From Theileria orientalis strain Shintoku (taxonomy: Eukaryota > Apicomplexa > Aconoidasida > Piroplasmida > Theileriidae), in the NCBI RefSeq assembly GCF_000740895.1, contig NC_025263.1:1488001-1552000 (forward strand): a stretch of DNA of 64,000 nucleotides, read 5' to 3'. Position numbers and translations under genes: made by a program. Within the stretch, counting starts at the first letter, position 1; every line of letters begins with the position of its first letter. Below the pieces are notes generated by a model, which did no database searches, had not been told where the DNA came from, and saw only the letters and a program-made list of their open reading frames with translations. Below, piece by piece: positions 9,566-21,454 of the stretch.

Positions 9566-10642
9566 ATGTTCCAAGTAGTAAAAAATATTATTTCCTCAGT
9601 ATCAATTGATCCATCGTCGAACAGTGAATCTACTATATCAGATTCAGATACGACCGAAAGTGACCTTGCATTGGCAATGGAAGGCTCACTGAAGCTAAAA
9701 GAGAACAAAGAGAAAGAAAAACACAAGGATCCTGGCTCAAAAACAGATGTACCCCGAAAAGAGGTCAAACACTCAGCAGAAAAGGAGGATGCACCCGAAA
9801 AAACACACAACGAAATGAATAAATCCAACAATAGATCACCCAGGCATGGATTTAAAACTAAAGAGGAGACGGAGTCAAAATTAAATCTGGACGTCCCAGA
9901 TTCGTTGCCTAATCAGGCAGTAGATGAGTACCTTAACGAGTTCCTGGTGAGCATCGTCCACAGGTTCTACGAACATAAAACGTTCGACGAGTACACAAAG
10001 GTACGCGACTACAACTTCGGAAAGACGAAGCTGGAGTTGCTGAATAAGTTCAGAGACACATCGTCGAACCTGAAGGAGTTCATCGTAAACGGAGTGATAG
10101 ACGTGCCGATGGAAAACCTGCTAGCACTGGTGATGGAATTGAGCAACAGAACCATGTGGGACGACACGTACCTGGAGCACACAATGCTGAGTTACGACGA
10201 ACCGACGAAGACGGACTTTATACACTCGGTCTCAAAGTACCCGTTCCCGCTGACGAAGAGAACGTACACGATCACGAGAACCTGCTACAGCTACGGAGAA
10301 GACTGCCTAGTGATACTGAGCTCAACGACGGATAAGATGCAGGCGCCGAAGAAGTTCAAGTGGGCGACGCAAGTGGACCAGTTCGAGAGCATGCTGGTGG
10401 TCAGGAACTGCGAGCCCGAGCTGGTGAACGGAGAGAAGAAGGTGACGAAGTCGTACATGCTCGCGACGTACTTCGAGAACCCGAAGGTGCTGCTGCCGAA
10501 CTCGTACTTAAATTTCATCATCGGGCAGCTGGTGCCAGGCATACTGTCAAAAATGGTTATCGCATCGAAGAAGTTTAACTACGAAGAGTCAGTAAAATAT
10601 GTAAAGACGATGAACTTGGTCCCAATGCCAAGAAGTAATTGA
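9566..10642 (+). CDS. START-domain lipid-transfer protein
   Basis: A single exon of 358 residues. The first about 110 residues are a polar Ser/Glu/Lys leader. From residue about 125 to the end it reads as a START domain, the hydrophobic cavity fold that carries phosphatidylcholine, ceramide or sterol. Markers are the NRTMWDDTYLEHTMLS segment (the START W-D region), a central strand pair ending KRTYTITRTCYSYGEDCLVI, and a long C-terminal helix after LLPNSYLNFIIGQLVPGIL. It resembles the STARD2/STARD7 type most. No signal peptide or membrane span is seen, so it is probably cytosolic or membrane-associated. The lipid cannot be told from sequence. Confidence 0.75.
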   Translation: MFQVVKNIISSVSIDPSSNSESTISDSDTTESDLALAMEGSLKLKENKEKEKHKDPGSKTDVPRKEVKHSAEKEDAPEKTHNEMNKSNNRSPRHGFKTKEETESKLNLDVPDSLPNQAVDEYLNEFLVSIVHRFYEHKTFDEYTKVRDYNFGKTKLELLNKFRDTSSNLKEFIVNGVIDVPMENLLALVMELSNRTMWDDTYLEHTMLSYDEPTKTDFIHSVSKYPFPLTKRTYTITRTCYSYGEDCLVILSSTTDKMQAPKKFKWATQVDQFESMLVVRNCEPELVNGEKKVTKSYMLATYFENPKVLLPNSYLNFIIGQLVPGILSKMVIASKKFNYEESVKYVKTMNLVPMPRSN

Positions 10643-10940
10643 TGTTTGTAAATAGGACGTATGGACTTGATTGAACTGTACAATAATGTATAACAAATGT
10701 GCGTTCCAGTGACATTTGTTAGCCTTACTGTGTTGTTACTATAGATGTTGTATTTGTGTTATACGTGTGAATGTAGTTTGTGTGAATTAAGTACGTGTTG
10801 GTGCAATTGCCGTGATTGTATATAAGTGTATACATACAGTGGTATGTACAGGTGGTTGTACATATAAATAGTGGTATGTATAGGAGGTTGGATATATAGG
10901 TAGTGGTATATGTATTCATGAGGGAATATATACATGTGCG

Positions 10941-10975
<35 letters not shown>

Positions 10976-11267
10976 ACAGTTATGTACCTGGATACATATA
11001 TACAAACGTATGTATGTGTATATGATAACATAACCATACATATGTATTAACATTAAATATATATCAAAGATACACACAGAGAATCTGTGTGAGAATAAAA
11101 GTATATAAAAGTAACAATACGAGAATGGAACGACTATATGTACGCGAGTGTGTGTATTGACAAAATACAGACCAGCATCAATGAGTAATAAATCTTATTA
11201 AGAGCACCAGTGAATCTGAGTTCACAGAGTCTAAAAACGGAAAAAATTAAAAATAAAAAAGGCAGCG
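10643..11267. other. Spacer rich in TA/TG/GTAT microsatellite
   Basis: Between two plus-strand genes. It holds low-complexity GTAT-like sequence, with a pure run of TA dinucleotides passing into TG dinucleotides at about 10940-10975. Antisense readings here are Tyr/Thr/His repeats made by the microsatellite. No gene is seen. The last about 150 bp probably contain the promoter of the next gene. Confidence 0.6.
10940..10975. repeat. (TA)n(TG)n microsatellite
   Basis: About eleven TA units followed directly by about seven TG units. This is a compound dinucleotide microsatellite that is likely to vary between isolates. Confidence 0.9.
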
Positions 11268-11906
11268 ATGATAGTTACTCAACTTTCAAGCGGAACTGAG
11301 GACTCGGAAGTATGCTTAGAAGGGGAGGTGATAGAACCTGAAAATGAAGGGGGCCCTAGCACCCTGGATAAAAGCCTGGAATACTACCTGAAGGAAGACG
11401 ACATCGACGAATTTCAGACGAACATCACGGAAAACGTAGATACTAACCGGTTTAACAGAGTCGACTCAGACTCAGACATGGATTTTAATCTGGGAGAAAG
11501 TGAGGAAAGTGGAGAGTTCAGTTTAGAATCACTGGGTAGAAGGTTTAAAACACTTGTGGACATAGTGACTGAGCCCATAAAAGTAGAGTGTCCAACGTCG
11601 TCCTCTGGTAGTCCAGAGGATTCAGACGCTGAGGAAACATTCGCGATCATCCCGTCCTTCAAGAGACTATCGACCGACTTCATAAACGAAACGTCCAAGT
11701 TCTTCAAAACTGCAGGCTCAAATACAACTGCAGCAGACTCAGAAAACATTAGTCAGGGTTCAAGCGAGGAGGTAAAAGTATCAGATAAGAGCGAAGGGGG
11801 AGCAGATGTATCTAATGCATCTGATGAAGCAGAAGCTCCTTTGGACAGTACGGCAGAAGGCATCGGAAATAACTGGAACGTAGATATTATATCTAAATGG
11901 TTTTAA
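11268..11906 (+). CDS. Acidic Ser-rich protein of unknown function
   Basis: A single exon of 212 residues. I do not recognise it. It is strongly acidic (Glu/Asp/Ser) with only a few ordered-looking patches: SLESLGRRFKTLVDIVTEPI (about 83-102) and SFKRLSTDFINETSKFFKTA (about 128-147), both possible amphipathic helices, and a hydrophobic end NNWNVDIISKWF. It has no signal peptide, membrane span or cysteines. Its clear codon bias and the absence of a longer competing frame argue that it is real. The two Phe-rich amphipathic segments could bind a membrane or a partner protein. Confidence 0.55.
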   Translation: MIVTQLSSGTEDSEVCLEGEVIEPENEGGPSTLDKSLEYYLKEDDIDEFQTNITENVDTNRFNRVDSDSDMDFNLGESEESGEFSLESLGRRFKTLVDIVTEPIKVECPTSSSGSPEDSDAEETFAIIPSFKRLSTDFINETSKFFKTAGSNTTAADSENISQGSSEEVKVSDKSEGGADVSNASDEAEAPLDSTAEGIGNNWNVDIISKWF

Positions 11907-12148
11907 TCTTTAAGTAATCTCTTTAATAAAGAGCTGCAGCACCAACGAGTACAATAATAAAGTAGCTGATAGCGATATGGGCCCTTTAACACAAGTACCA
12001 TATAAACAGCCACGGTAACAAATGTGCAATACCAGGTCAAAACGTTAACAAAACAGTCAACAGTACAAAGTAGACTTAAGATGTTGTACCAGCGCACGGT
12101 GACAGTAATGTAATGAATAAAATATATGCTACAACATTATACAAATTG

Positions 12149-13203
12149 TCACTTGTCAGGGTGAATGAACGCGCACTTGTCTCCGTAAAAACAGTCGGGC
12201 CAGTTCTTACAAATCTTATTCGGGTGAATGTACCTGCAGTTCTCCCCGAACTGACAGTTGGGAAAATTGATGCACATCTTGGGAACCTTTGCAACTCCGC
12301 CGGGCGTCGTGTAGCTGTTGTTGGAGCTGGTCGACTGCGGAGTCGTGAGACCAGGGTTCTCGTGCACGCCGTTCTCGTGGTCGACGTTGACCAGAGTCAG
12401 GTTCTTGTAGAACACGGGCTTCGGCTTAAACCTCCTCCGACCGTCAAACTCGGGGTCAAAGGCGTCCTTGAACTTCTCGCTCTTCGACTGGACGCCCAGG
12501 CCCGCGTTCGCCTGCCCCTGCAACTTCGCAATCTTCTCCTTCAGAATCAGGTTGTCGAGCGTCTCGTCCAGGGGGTTTACGGTGACGTCAAAGTGACTGG
12601 GCGTCCTAGCAGATTCGTGCGACGTTGAGTCGAGAGAATTAAAAGACTGCCTCCCTTCGGAACTAAAGGAGTTCTGCGAGCTCAAGTCCTTAAGTGCGCT
12701 CTTAAAGAGTCGAGAATTGGGTTCTACTAAAGCGTTAAGCGAGGGTCCTTTACCTATCGATTCTTCCGAGACGACGCCTGAACTGGTAACGTTGGGGCCG
12801 TTGTGGTTCAACCCGCTGTTTCCACCGTTTGAATGAGTCTCCAGGTAATATTCGATTGATTTTTGGGCAAAGTCCGAAACCCACTCTGTAAAATCACTTG
12901 CCTAAAAAGTAATCTATGTGAATCTCTGAATCGGTCCAATAAATGATTAAGATCCAAATACGGTTTTAGATTTATGGGTTAGAATGTAGAGAAACATACA
13001 TGATCAAATAAATAAGGTTTCAGTTTCTGAGATAACTCGTTTTTGTCAAAGCTATCTTGCGATAAGTAACGCCAGGTCTGCGTGGCTACATTTCTGGCCA
13101 TTTCTATGTTTGAAATACACAAATGTAGTTTAGAAGTTATCTCATTGTGCATCTTAAGCTGCCAGTCTTGAGGCAGGTTCAGCAATAATGAACAGCTCAA
13201 CAT
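12149..13203 (-). CDS. Nab2/ZC3H14-like CCCH zinc-finger protein
   Basis: Two exons: 13203-13000 and 12901-12149, with a 98-bp intron, phase 0. The protein has 318 residues and ends immediately after two tandem CCCH fingers, CINFPNCQFGENCRYIH and CKNWPDCFYGDKCAFIH (bases about 12150-12280). The Cys-x5-Cys-x5-Cys-x3-His spacing and the FGENC/YGDKC pattern are those of Nab2/ZC3H14, nuclear poly(A)-binding proteins that limit tail length and aid export. The N-terminal exon is helical and could be the PWI-like domain of that family. The middle is Ser/Asn-rich. Only two fingers are present, where yeast Nab2 has seven and ZC3H14 has five, so poly(A) affinity may differ. Confidence 0.65.
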
Positions 13204-14258
13204 AGGTGCTAAATTTTAAAATTTTACAAATCTAGATATAGAAATGGCGGTTGAAACGAGCTGTATGTAAAGGAAATACGTTTCATAGTAGAAAATGAAG
13301 GTTTATCATCATATCTACGACAAAAAGTGACCAAAAGGGCAATAGTCACCTTACTATCAGTATATAAGTCTGTGATGTGAACAAATTAAATAGTATGTTG
13401 TGTTTCAAAAGTAGATTGATGCGTTTAACAAAAAAAATATAAAGTAACTCAAGCAAAAAATGTTGTGGGATAAGCTGATAATGAGGCAAATGTCACAAGA
13501 GAAAAATAGAATAAATAACCGATGTGAATAAACGAGGAATCTGTTCCAGAAACAAATATAAATAAAATGGAGAAAGGAACTGGGTTAAAGAAGTAAATTG
13601 AGCAGAAAATAAGTGTGTGTGTAAATGAGGCAATATAAACAGGAAATAAGTTATTTTTCCATAAGAATAAAGTGAATTTTAGTAAGTGTATCAGTAAAAT
13701 TAAGTTAGAATAAAGATAATGAGAAACTTTTGAAAAAAGAGATGGAAGGCTCAGGTGTGTGTAGTTTAAAGAATCCAGTACACTCTATCAATATTTGGCA
13801 ATATACCACAGGGATAACCACGAAAACACGGAATTGCGAAAAAATTTTAAGTTATATTAAATGGCTGAACAGGTACGCCTAAATTCGAGTCTCCCCATAT
13901 GTAAGAAAATTGAGACGCTAGGCGAGCCAGCCATATATGTTGATCTAACCTCAATATTGATCCAGAAATCGCTTGTACTCTTATATAATCTTTTATGATC
14001 ACACCATAATACAATTATATTCAGTAACAGCTCTAATTTAACTTGTTTTGATATTTTTAATGTTTTTAACAGCAATATTAGCTTTTAATTCTTTGTTTTC
14101 TCTTTGTAAACTGATTTGTATATCTGTGTTTTAACACACTTGCCAATTAGTTTAAATTTGAATGTTGATCGTTTAATTTTTATACACATTCCTGACACAA
14201 CAATTTCGTAAATCTAAATAACGGAAATAGCTATAATTTGAACACTGTGTAATTAGAA
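13204..14258. other. 1-kb A+T-rich spacer upstream of ACS
   Basis: Spacer between divergent genes (Nab2-like - and acetyl-CoA synthetase +), so it should hold both promoters. The only plus-strand ATG frame of note is 13861-13998 (45 codons, starting MAEQVRLNS). It contains a possible 21-bp intron and ends in a hydrophobic Leu-rich tail. I cannot assign it and do not call it a gene. No repeats or RNA genes were recognised. Confidence 0.4.
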
Positions 14259-16595
14259 ATGGAACTCAATAGTAGTAAATTTTCGAGATTTGCATTGAAC
14301 AGAAACACAAAGGAGGAGACTAACGCAGACTTTGATATGTCCAACTCCTCCTACGATGTGGATTCGATTTACAACCCTGCCTCAATTCCGGGCCATGAAT
14401 TCAATGTGCCATCATTTGTAAGGCAAATATATATGAATTAGTAGATAGATAGGTGCCATTTGGTATATTTAGAGGTTTTGACGCCTCAGTTCGAACAGTA
14501 GCTAGTATATACACAAACGAGAAAGTAAATAAGAGCGTTCAGGAACAATATGAAAAAATGTACCTAGAAAGCATAAATAACCCAGACGAGTTTTGGGGGA
14601 AGCTGGCAACATCATCCCTGCACTGGATAGCGCCATTTACGAAAGTATCCGAGGGAAACTTCTCGGATAAAAATTACGCATGGTTCCTTAACGGAAAACT
14701 TAACGCCTGCTACAACTGCGTGGACAGATGGGCAGAGACGAAGCCAGAGGCGCTGGCAATAATTTACGAGGGCGACGAGCCTGACGATCAGCGCAAAATC
14801 ACGTTCAAGGAGCTGAAAATCAACGTATGCAAAGTGGCGAACGTACTGAAGAGTAAGGGAGTGAAAAAGGGAGACTGTATAACAATATACATGCCGACAA
14901 TCCCAGAGTTGGCGTACGCAGTGCTGGCGTGCGCAAGGATCGGAGCAGTGCACTCAGTAGTGTTTGGAGGCTTCTCAGCGACATCGGTAGCAGAAAGAAT
15001 ACACGACTCGCACTCGACGATTGTATGTTTCGCAGATATGTGCACAATGTATGGAACTGGTAGTTCTGGAAATTAAGACAAGAGATTCCAGACAATTTTA
15101 GTTAATATTCAGCTCCGATGGAGCATTAGAAGTAGCGTATTTATGAAAACGTAGCGAAAAAAGTAAAAAGTAGCTGATAAATACGTAGGTGTTGACGGCA
15201 GATGGGGGGCTGAGAGCGGGGAAGCACATCAAGACGAAGGACATCATGGACGACGCACTCACGCGCTGCTCATTCGTAAAACACTGCCTAGTCTTCAAGA
15301 ATATCGGCTCGGACGTGAATATGGAGTACGAAAGAGACGTGTGGATGCACGACGCAATGGACGCAGTGAGGCCCTACTGCCCAGTGGAGACGATGGACAG
15401 CGAAGACACACTGTTCATCCTGTACACATCAGGCTCGACAGGGAAGCCGAAGGGCCTGGCGCACACGACAGGAGGGTACCTGGTGTACGCGTACGCAACA
15501 GTGAAGTATATCTTTGACGCACACGAAGGAGACGTGTTCGGATGTATGGCAGATGTGGGATGGATCACAGGACACACGTACGTGGTCTACGGACCACTGC
15601 TCAACGGACTGACGACGGTGATGTTCGGCTCGCTGCCAAATTACCCGGGGCCGGACAGATACTGGAAGATCGTGAAGGAGCACAACGTGGCGCAGTTCTA
15701 CACGGCGCCCACGGCAATCAGAAGCCTCATGAAGTACGGAGACGCGCCGCTCGAAGAATACGACCTGACCAGCCTGAGAGTGCTCGGCAGCGTCGGAGAG
15801 CCGATCAACCCGGAGGCGTGGAAGTGGTACTACAACGTGGTGGGCAAGGGCAAGGTGGCAGTGGTGGACACGTACTGGCAGACTGAGACGGGAGGGATCA
15901 TAATATCACCGCTCCCAGGAGCAACCTTCACGAAGCCGGGCTCTGCCACGTACCCCTTCTTCGGAATAGAACTCGGCATCGTCGACTCGACGACGGGAGA
16001 GGAGGTCGAGGGAAACGGGGGCACGGGGCTGCTGTGCATCAAGAAGCCGTGGCCAGGCATCTTCAGAACGATTCACCGCGACCACGGGAGACTCAACTCG
16101 ACCTACTTTCCGACGAAGTACCCCTACTACTTCACGGGCGACGGAGCGTTCAAGGATAAGCACGGGTACATCTGGATCTCGGGGCGCGTGGATGACACGA
16201 TCAACGTGTCGGGGCACCGACTCTGCAGCGCGGAGATAGAGCACGCGCTCGTGCAGGTGGACATGGTTGCGGAGGCGGCAGTGGTGGGATACCCGCACCC
16301 GATCAAGGGCCAGGGCATATTCTGCTTCGTGACGCTCAAGGACTCGACGCGCGCGCTGCAGAAGGAGGAGATCATCGGGCGCCTCAAGATGAGCATCCGC
16401 CACTTCGTGGGACCCTTCGCGACGCCCGACGTGGTCCTGATCACGCCGCACCTGCCGAAGACGCGCAGCGGCAAGATCATGCGCAGGATCCTGCGCAGAC
16501 TCGCCTCGAAGAACTTCGACGACCTGGGCGACACGTCGACGCTGGCGAACCCCGAGTCGGTGAAGATGCTGATCGACGAGGTGAAGCTGCTGTGA
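14259..16595 (+). CDS. ACS: Acetyl-CoA synthetase (AMP-forming)
   Basis: Three exons: 14259-14417, 14453-15022, 15189-16595. The introns are 35 and 166 bp, both phase 0, and the product has 711 residues. It activates acetate with ATP and CoA to acetyl-CoA. Visible are the N-terminal ACAS region (PFTKVSEGNF, YNCVDRW), the adenylate-binding P-loop TSGSTGKPKG at about residue 323, DTYWQTETGG at about 470, GDGAFKDKHGYIWISGRVDD, and the conserved catalytic-lysine motif PKTRSGKIMRR near the C-terminus, where acetylation regulates the family. The first about 55 residues are an extra polar leader without an obvious targeting peptide. In parasites with little other acetyl-CoA supply, nucleocytosolic ACS feeds histone acetylation and lipid elongation (family knowledge). 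The 166-bp intron is long for this genome. Confidence 0.96.
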
Positions 16596-17190
16596 GTGCG
16601 GCGGCCGCAGCTGCAGCCTACTGCTGCGCCGGCCTACGAGGATCAAAATTCACACAATTACCCATGTATGATGTTGTCTTCGGTACAAGGTACCGTGCTA
16701 CTAATTTGGTAGTTACACAGTATGCACGAGCTAATGCGACAGTTACAGGGGGAGTAGACTTTTATGCACATTTGGCAACATTTATGAAAAGGCTAACGTT
16801 TTACCGCGTAGAAGTACGTGAGTATAAAATGGGCAAATAGCATAAGCCAACACGGCCGATACATATTTAATACGTAAATACATGAAGACCCCTGACTGAT
16901 TAAATCAACAAAAATAATAAAACCAAGACCAGTAGAGAAAACACATACATATAACACACTCAATACATACATATAACACATAATACATATAACACACTCA
17001 ATACATAGATATAACACACAATACATATAACACACACAATAGATATAACACACTCAATACATATAACACACTCAATACATAGATATAACACATAATACAT
17101 ATAACACACACAATACATATAACACACAACAAAAATAACACACAATAGAGAAAACACATAAAGGACATTAAGTATATACACGTAAGGTCG
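16596..17190. other. Convergent 3' spacer with ACATATAACAC repeats
   Basis: Lies between the stops of ACS (+) and transportin (-). The first about 330 bp show no gene. From about 16940 to 17150 there is a degenerate array of short units of the type ACATATAACACACTCAAT and ACATAGATATAACAC. It probably serves only as 3' untranslated sequence and transcription-end spacer. Confidence 0.6.
16940..17150. repeat. Degenerate ACATATAACACACTCAAT array
   Basis: More than ten imperfect copies of a short (14-18 bp) unit, with variants CTCAAT, CACAAT and ATAAT after ATAACACA. Both strands read as Cys/Tyr/Ile/Val repeats; these are by-products, not proteins. Confidence 0.8.
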
Positions 17191-20100
17191 TTAAGAATAC
17201 TGAAGAAGCTGCTGAATCTCCTGCTTCGTCACCATGTCGATGAAGTCCTGCAACTTGGGGTAGAGCTTGACGAGCGATTTAATGACGCTGGCAGCAACCT
17301 TGAGAAGCTCGGAGTTGGAGCCGAAGGAGTCGCCGAAGGTGTCCATGGAGCCCTTGGTGATGGAAGTGTAAAGGCGGAACAGAAGCACGACGTTGCAGCA
17401 GTCAATCTCCTCGACGCCGAGACGGATCGTGTTCGGACTCGACACGAGGCCGCCGCTGTGGTCAATCTGCGGAGTCTGCTGAAGGTAAAGCAGAAACACG
17501 TTCGAGACGGCCATGACGGTCCGCAGCTTCTCGCTGTCGTTCTTGGAGTAAATCAGGTGCTGGCAGAGCGGGTTCAGGAACGCGTTGAGGTACCTGAGTG
17601 CGATGTTGGGGAAGTGCACGGCGAACTTGCCGACGGTGACGGAGCAGTTCTGCAGCACGCAGAGGTTGCTCGCGCAGAGGTTGAAGATGCGCACGACGAG
17701 CATGAAGACGGCGTCGAGGTTGGCGCCGCTGTAGAGCGCGACCTGGTGGTCGCAGACGACGCCGAAGACCCAGATGCAGTTGTTGAGGACGCCGAAGTAG
17801 TCCTCGGGCTCGCCCTGCTCCGCGTGGTAGGTCGACTGGATGCTGTTGTAGCGGCTCGTCTCCAGGCTCGTCGTCGCAGTGCTGTTGATGCTCGCGCCGT
17901 GGCTGCCGCCGCCCAGGTAGTACTGCACGGTGGCGACGAGCATCGCGAGCGCCTGCTCCGTCAGCGGGACCTTGTTGTTGCACAGGTCGCCCAGCAGCGC
18001 GATGCATGACTGCAGCACGTTGATGATCTTGTAGTCGCACAGCTCCGTGATGACGCGCACGATGTCGACGTTGTTGGTCACCTTGAGGCTGTTGAGGACC
18101 GAGAGCACGACGCTGGTCATGTCGTAGCCTCCGCGGCACTCCGGTGCGCCCTCGAAGGTTGAGCTCGAGGTGATGAGCACTGAGATGTTGTCCGAGAGCA
18201 CCTCCACGACCTGGTTGTTCATCTCCACGTCGTCGCTCAGCAGCTGGTAGAGCGAGAGCACCGAGGCCTTCGTGAGCTTCTCCACGAAGACCACCGGCAG
18301 CCTGTTCCCCAGGTTCGTGACGACGCTGCTCAGCGACTCCACGAGCGGCACGAACTGCGTCTCGCTCGTCGGCGTGGACTCCATTTTCTTCAGCAGAAGG
18401 TCGACGAGCACCAGGTGGTTTGCGTCCGCCGCCACATGCTCGCCCACGTTCTGGTAGAGAGTGCCGATGACGTCGTAGAGTATCATGAAGTTCCTCGCCT
18501 GGTATACTCCCAGGCACTTGATGAGCACCTGCATGATCCTTCCCACGTACGGCGCGAGTTGCGTCGCTCCTGTTTCCTCGAAGGACGTGAATGAGGAGCA
18601 GGCTGACTCCTGCACCCTCTTGTTGCGATCCAGCATGCACTCCAGGATGGTCATGAGGCTCCTCTCCAGGTAGTTTCTGCTGTTTTCCGGCATGACGATC
18701 CACTCCACGAAGCGCGAGAGGCACCAGCATGAGATGATTCTCAGCAGTGGCTTCCTGTCTCTCGCCACCTGGATCAGGTAGTCGACCACCTTCGGCAGGT
18801 ACGGGAAGAGCGAGTAGAGCGAGCCCTTCGAGATTGCTCCCAGCGTCAGCACTCCGCTTTCCTTCAGCTCCCAGTCGCTGCTGTCCAGCTTCTCCTGGAT
18901 GTACCCCAGCAGCACCTTGATGACGTGGCTGTTGTTGTGTCCGTATAGCTGAGATATTGTGTCCAGCAGCAGCGCGCTTCCTTTCCTCACCGTCCACGTG
19001 TTTCCCCACGTGTTCGTGTCCTCGTCCTCTCTCGTCTTTATTGGCACGTCCTGCATATCATCCGGTATGTTCGCGTTATCGTCCTCCAGGTGCGTCCGGT
19101 CCATCGACATGTAGTCCCAGGAGGAGTACCTCGTGTTGTCCACCAGTATTTTAAGCAGCATTGGGAACTCCTTGTTCATCTTCGTAAGGAGCATGTTTCT
19201 AATCTCTGTACATTTTAGTTAATGTTAGTCAACGTGGTAGTGTTGTAGTTAATGTTGTCGTTAAGTAGTTGGTGTGTTATTTAATGTATTAGTGTGTAAG
19301 TCAACGTGGTAGTGTTTTATTTAATGTTGTCGTTAAGTAGTTGGTGTGTTATTTAATGTGGTAGTTAAAATATTAACTGATATACTAGTTAACGTGTTCA
19401 CTACTTATTAGCTATTGTGCCATTTAACATGGTATCTATTCGACAAATATCTATGTATAAATGCTTACCATCTACTGAACTATGATTACCGATGGGATAC
19501 AACTGCGATTGCAAGATGTGAGTGTAGAAATCCAATGCGTCTATCTGTATTGTGTAGGCGTCATCGGAACACAGTTTTGTTATAAAGGGAAATATTGCTT
19601 CGCTCGACTGCAGAATCGACAGCGGCGCGAAGTCCCAGACCTTGAGCATCCCCTTCAACACACACTTCTTCACGTTGTAGTTGTCTTGAGTCGCCATTCT
19701 TCCGAGTAGATTCCAAAATGGGTTAAACATTTCACCCACCAGGTATTCCAAAATTAAATTGGAGTCCAGTAGCACCAGCATAATTCTGGACACAAGTTCA
19801 GTGGCGCCATCTGATTTTGCGGCCACTTGAAACAAATTTGTTACGAACGTGCTCTTCAGATAATTTAAGTATGGAGGAGACATTGGATATCCTGGCGCCA
19901 GAGAGTCCTCCAGGATCATTATGAGCGTCACTGTTGCCGTTTCAACTACGAAATCATCGTTGTAGTTCGATATGATGCCCAGAAGGTTTTCGATTCCGTA
20001 TGGCCAATTCTGGTAACCTTCGACGTTGAATATTGTTACGTAGCACGAGGCTACGACGTTCCGCAGCTGCGGCTCCTTCAGGTTGACGATCTTGATTATT

Positions 20101-20366
20101 TCACTTTTGATGAGGTTCTGTATTCCCAGTTCCGTCTGGTTCCAGCTTTGAAGTATGCTTTTTTTGAGCAGGAGGAGCGCCATCTGTTTTGAATGAAACG
20201 AGTTTGCACCCAGGGACGCCTCCAAATAATAAAGACTTACATCCTTTCTGTTCTGCTCAAAAATGGCCAGATTTTCGTGAACGTACTTCTGGGTTTCAGT
20301 GTCACCTCTCTCAGACAATTCCAAAATCTCCAAAAGTTTACTGTACACCAATCTATCTAGGGGCAT
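17191..20366 (-). CDS. TNPO1: Transportin (karyopherin beta-2)
   Basis: Two exons: 20366-19469 and 19205-17191, with a 263-bp intron (19206-19468), phase 1. The protein has 970 residues, about 80 more than typical transportin (about 890). HEAT repeats fill the sequence. The acidic loop (HLEDDNANIPDDMQDVPIK), followed by NTWGNTWTVRKGSALLLDTI and DSSDWELKESGVLTLGAISK, is the hallmark of transportin: the H8 loop plus the W-x-V-R-K-x-S-A and W-x-x-x-E-x-x-V-L-x-L-G motifs. Transportin imports PY-NLS cargo, including RNA-binding proteins, and releases it to Ran-GTP. The second exon has very high G+C at third positions, which gives long but meaningless frames on the other strand. The intron carries a 72-bp tandem duplication. 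Confidence 0.92.
19226..19370. repeat. 72-bp tandem duplication inside transportin intron
   Basis: TCAACGTGGTAGTGTT occurs at 19229 and 19301, and AATGTTGTCGTTAAGTAG at 19251 and 19323, both 72 bp apart. The two copies fill most of the intron. Confidence 0.9.
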
Positions 20367-21454
20367 CTTTTTATTGAAATCACCAAATTGGCATTATATG
20401 AAATGATTGTATCAAACTATTTGATGAACCGATAAATGAGTTATACGATATTTGATATACTATACATAACATTAAGAAGATCCAAAATTAATTAGAAACG
20501 ATCGGTGAATATAATACTACATGAAGGCGAAATTGATATAACTACGTAAAACGGTAATTCACAATAAAATACAGGCTACATAGAACATAAAAATACAAAA
20601 GAGACTATACGTGTACAAAAGTCAAGTTATTTTGGTAGAAGAACTGACGTGAAATTGAGAGTTTTGAGCCATAAAATTATACTAGGGCTTTACATTCCAA
20701 ACGGATCTTACTGAGCTTCGTTGGATACCATCGCCAGTTGCCTTTCAGATGGGGCCATCCAAATCATTTAATTCGTTAATTGAATTACTCCTATCAAATA
20801 AATCATAAATAAATCTCGTATATGTGTATTGAATTTCATACTTTACGGTCACAACACAGTTTTTGTTTTCGTTTTGGATATACACACTTTAGGCCAATAT
20901 CTTCTAATGGAATTGAATAGCTTTTTTATATACACATTATATATATATTGAATCGAATGCTGATCTTATGGGTGAATCATTTGAGAAGGAAAAGGCCGAT
21001 CAGTATTTTATTCAACAACAATGCTTACAATTATTTTTATATTTTATGATTGCCATATAAGCACACCTAAGTTTTATTCGCAATAGACTCTGTTTTAAAA
21101 TAATATTTATTATTTATGTATGTAATATTGTGTATAATATATGGCTATCAGTGTGTGTGAATATTTGACACTGGGCGCTACCGTTATTATCCATGAATCC
21201 ATAGCCTGAATACCACCAAATTACAGTAGGCAAATAAAATAATATCTTAAAAAGTTGTGTGTTTTGGTGAAAATAATTTGTATATAGTAAAATCTCAGGT
21301 TGTCGTAAGTGTGTACTTAACATAAGCAAAGGATTCCTGGGGCTTAATGTACCTAATGATATTTCTGAAAAATCATTTTTAATCAATTACACTTTTCATT
21401 TTCAGATTATTTAGTATAAATAAAAATTATTTCAATTTGAAAAAATATCACAAA
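20367..21454. other. 1.1-kb spacer, A+T-rich with one G+C-richer island
   Basis: Divergent spacer between transportin (-) and thioredoxin (+). Most is plain A+T-rich DNA with TATATA runs near 20930-20955. A segment at about 20690-20760 is clearly richer in G+C and can pair TCCAA with TTGGA around a 20-base loop; it could be a small structured RNA, but I recognise no snRNA, snoRNA or tRNA in it. No protein gene is seen. Confidence 0.4.

Noticed and set aside
13861..13998. 45-codon plus-strand ORF starting MAEQVRLNS
   Set aside because: Too short and unassigned. The frame stays open with or without a possible 21-bp intron, so it gives no splice evidence.
15906..16646. 246-residue minus-strand frame opposite ACS
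   Set aside because: Same G+C effect; it lies fully antisense to the conserved synthetase exon.
17462..19009. 515-residue second minus-strand frame over transportin
   Set aside because: Arg/Ala/Gly/Gln-rich off-frame reading produced by high G+C at third codon positions. The transportin frame has family motifs; this one has none.
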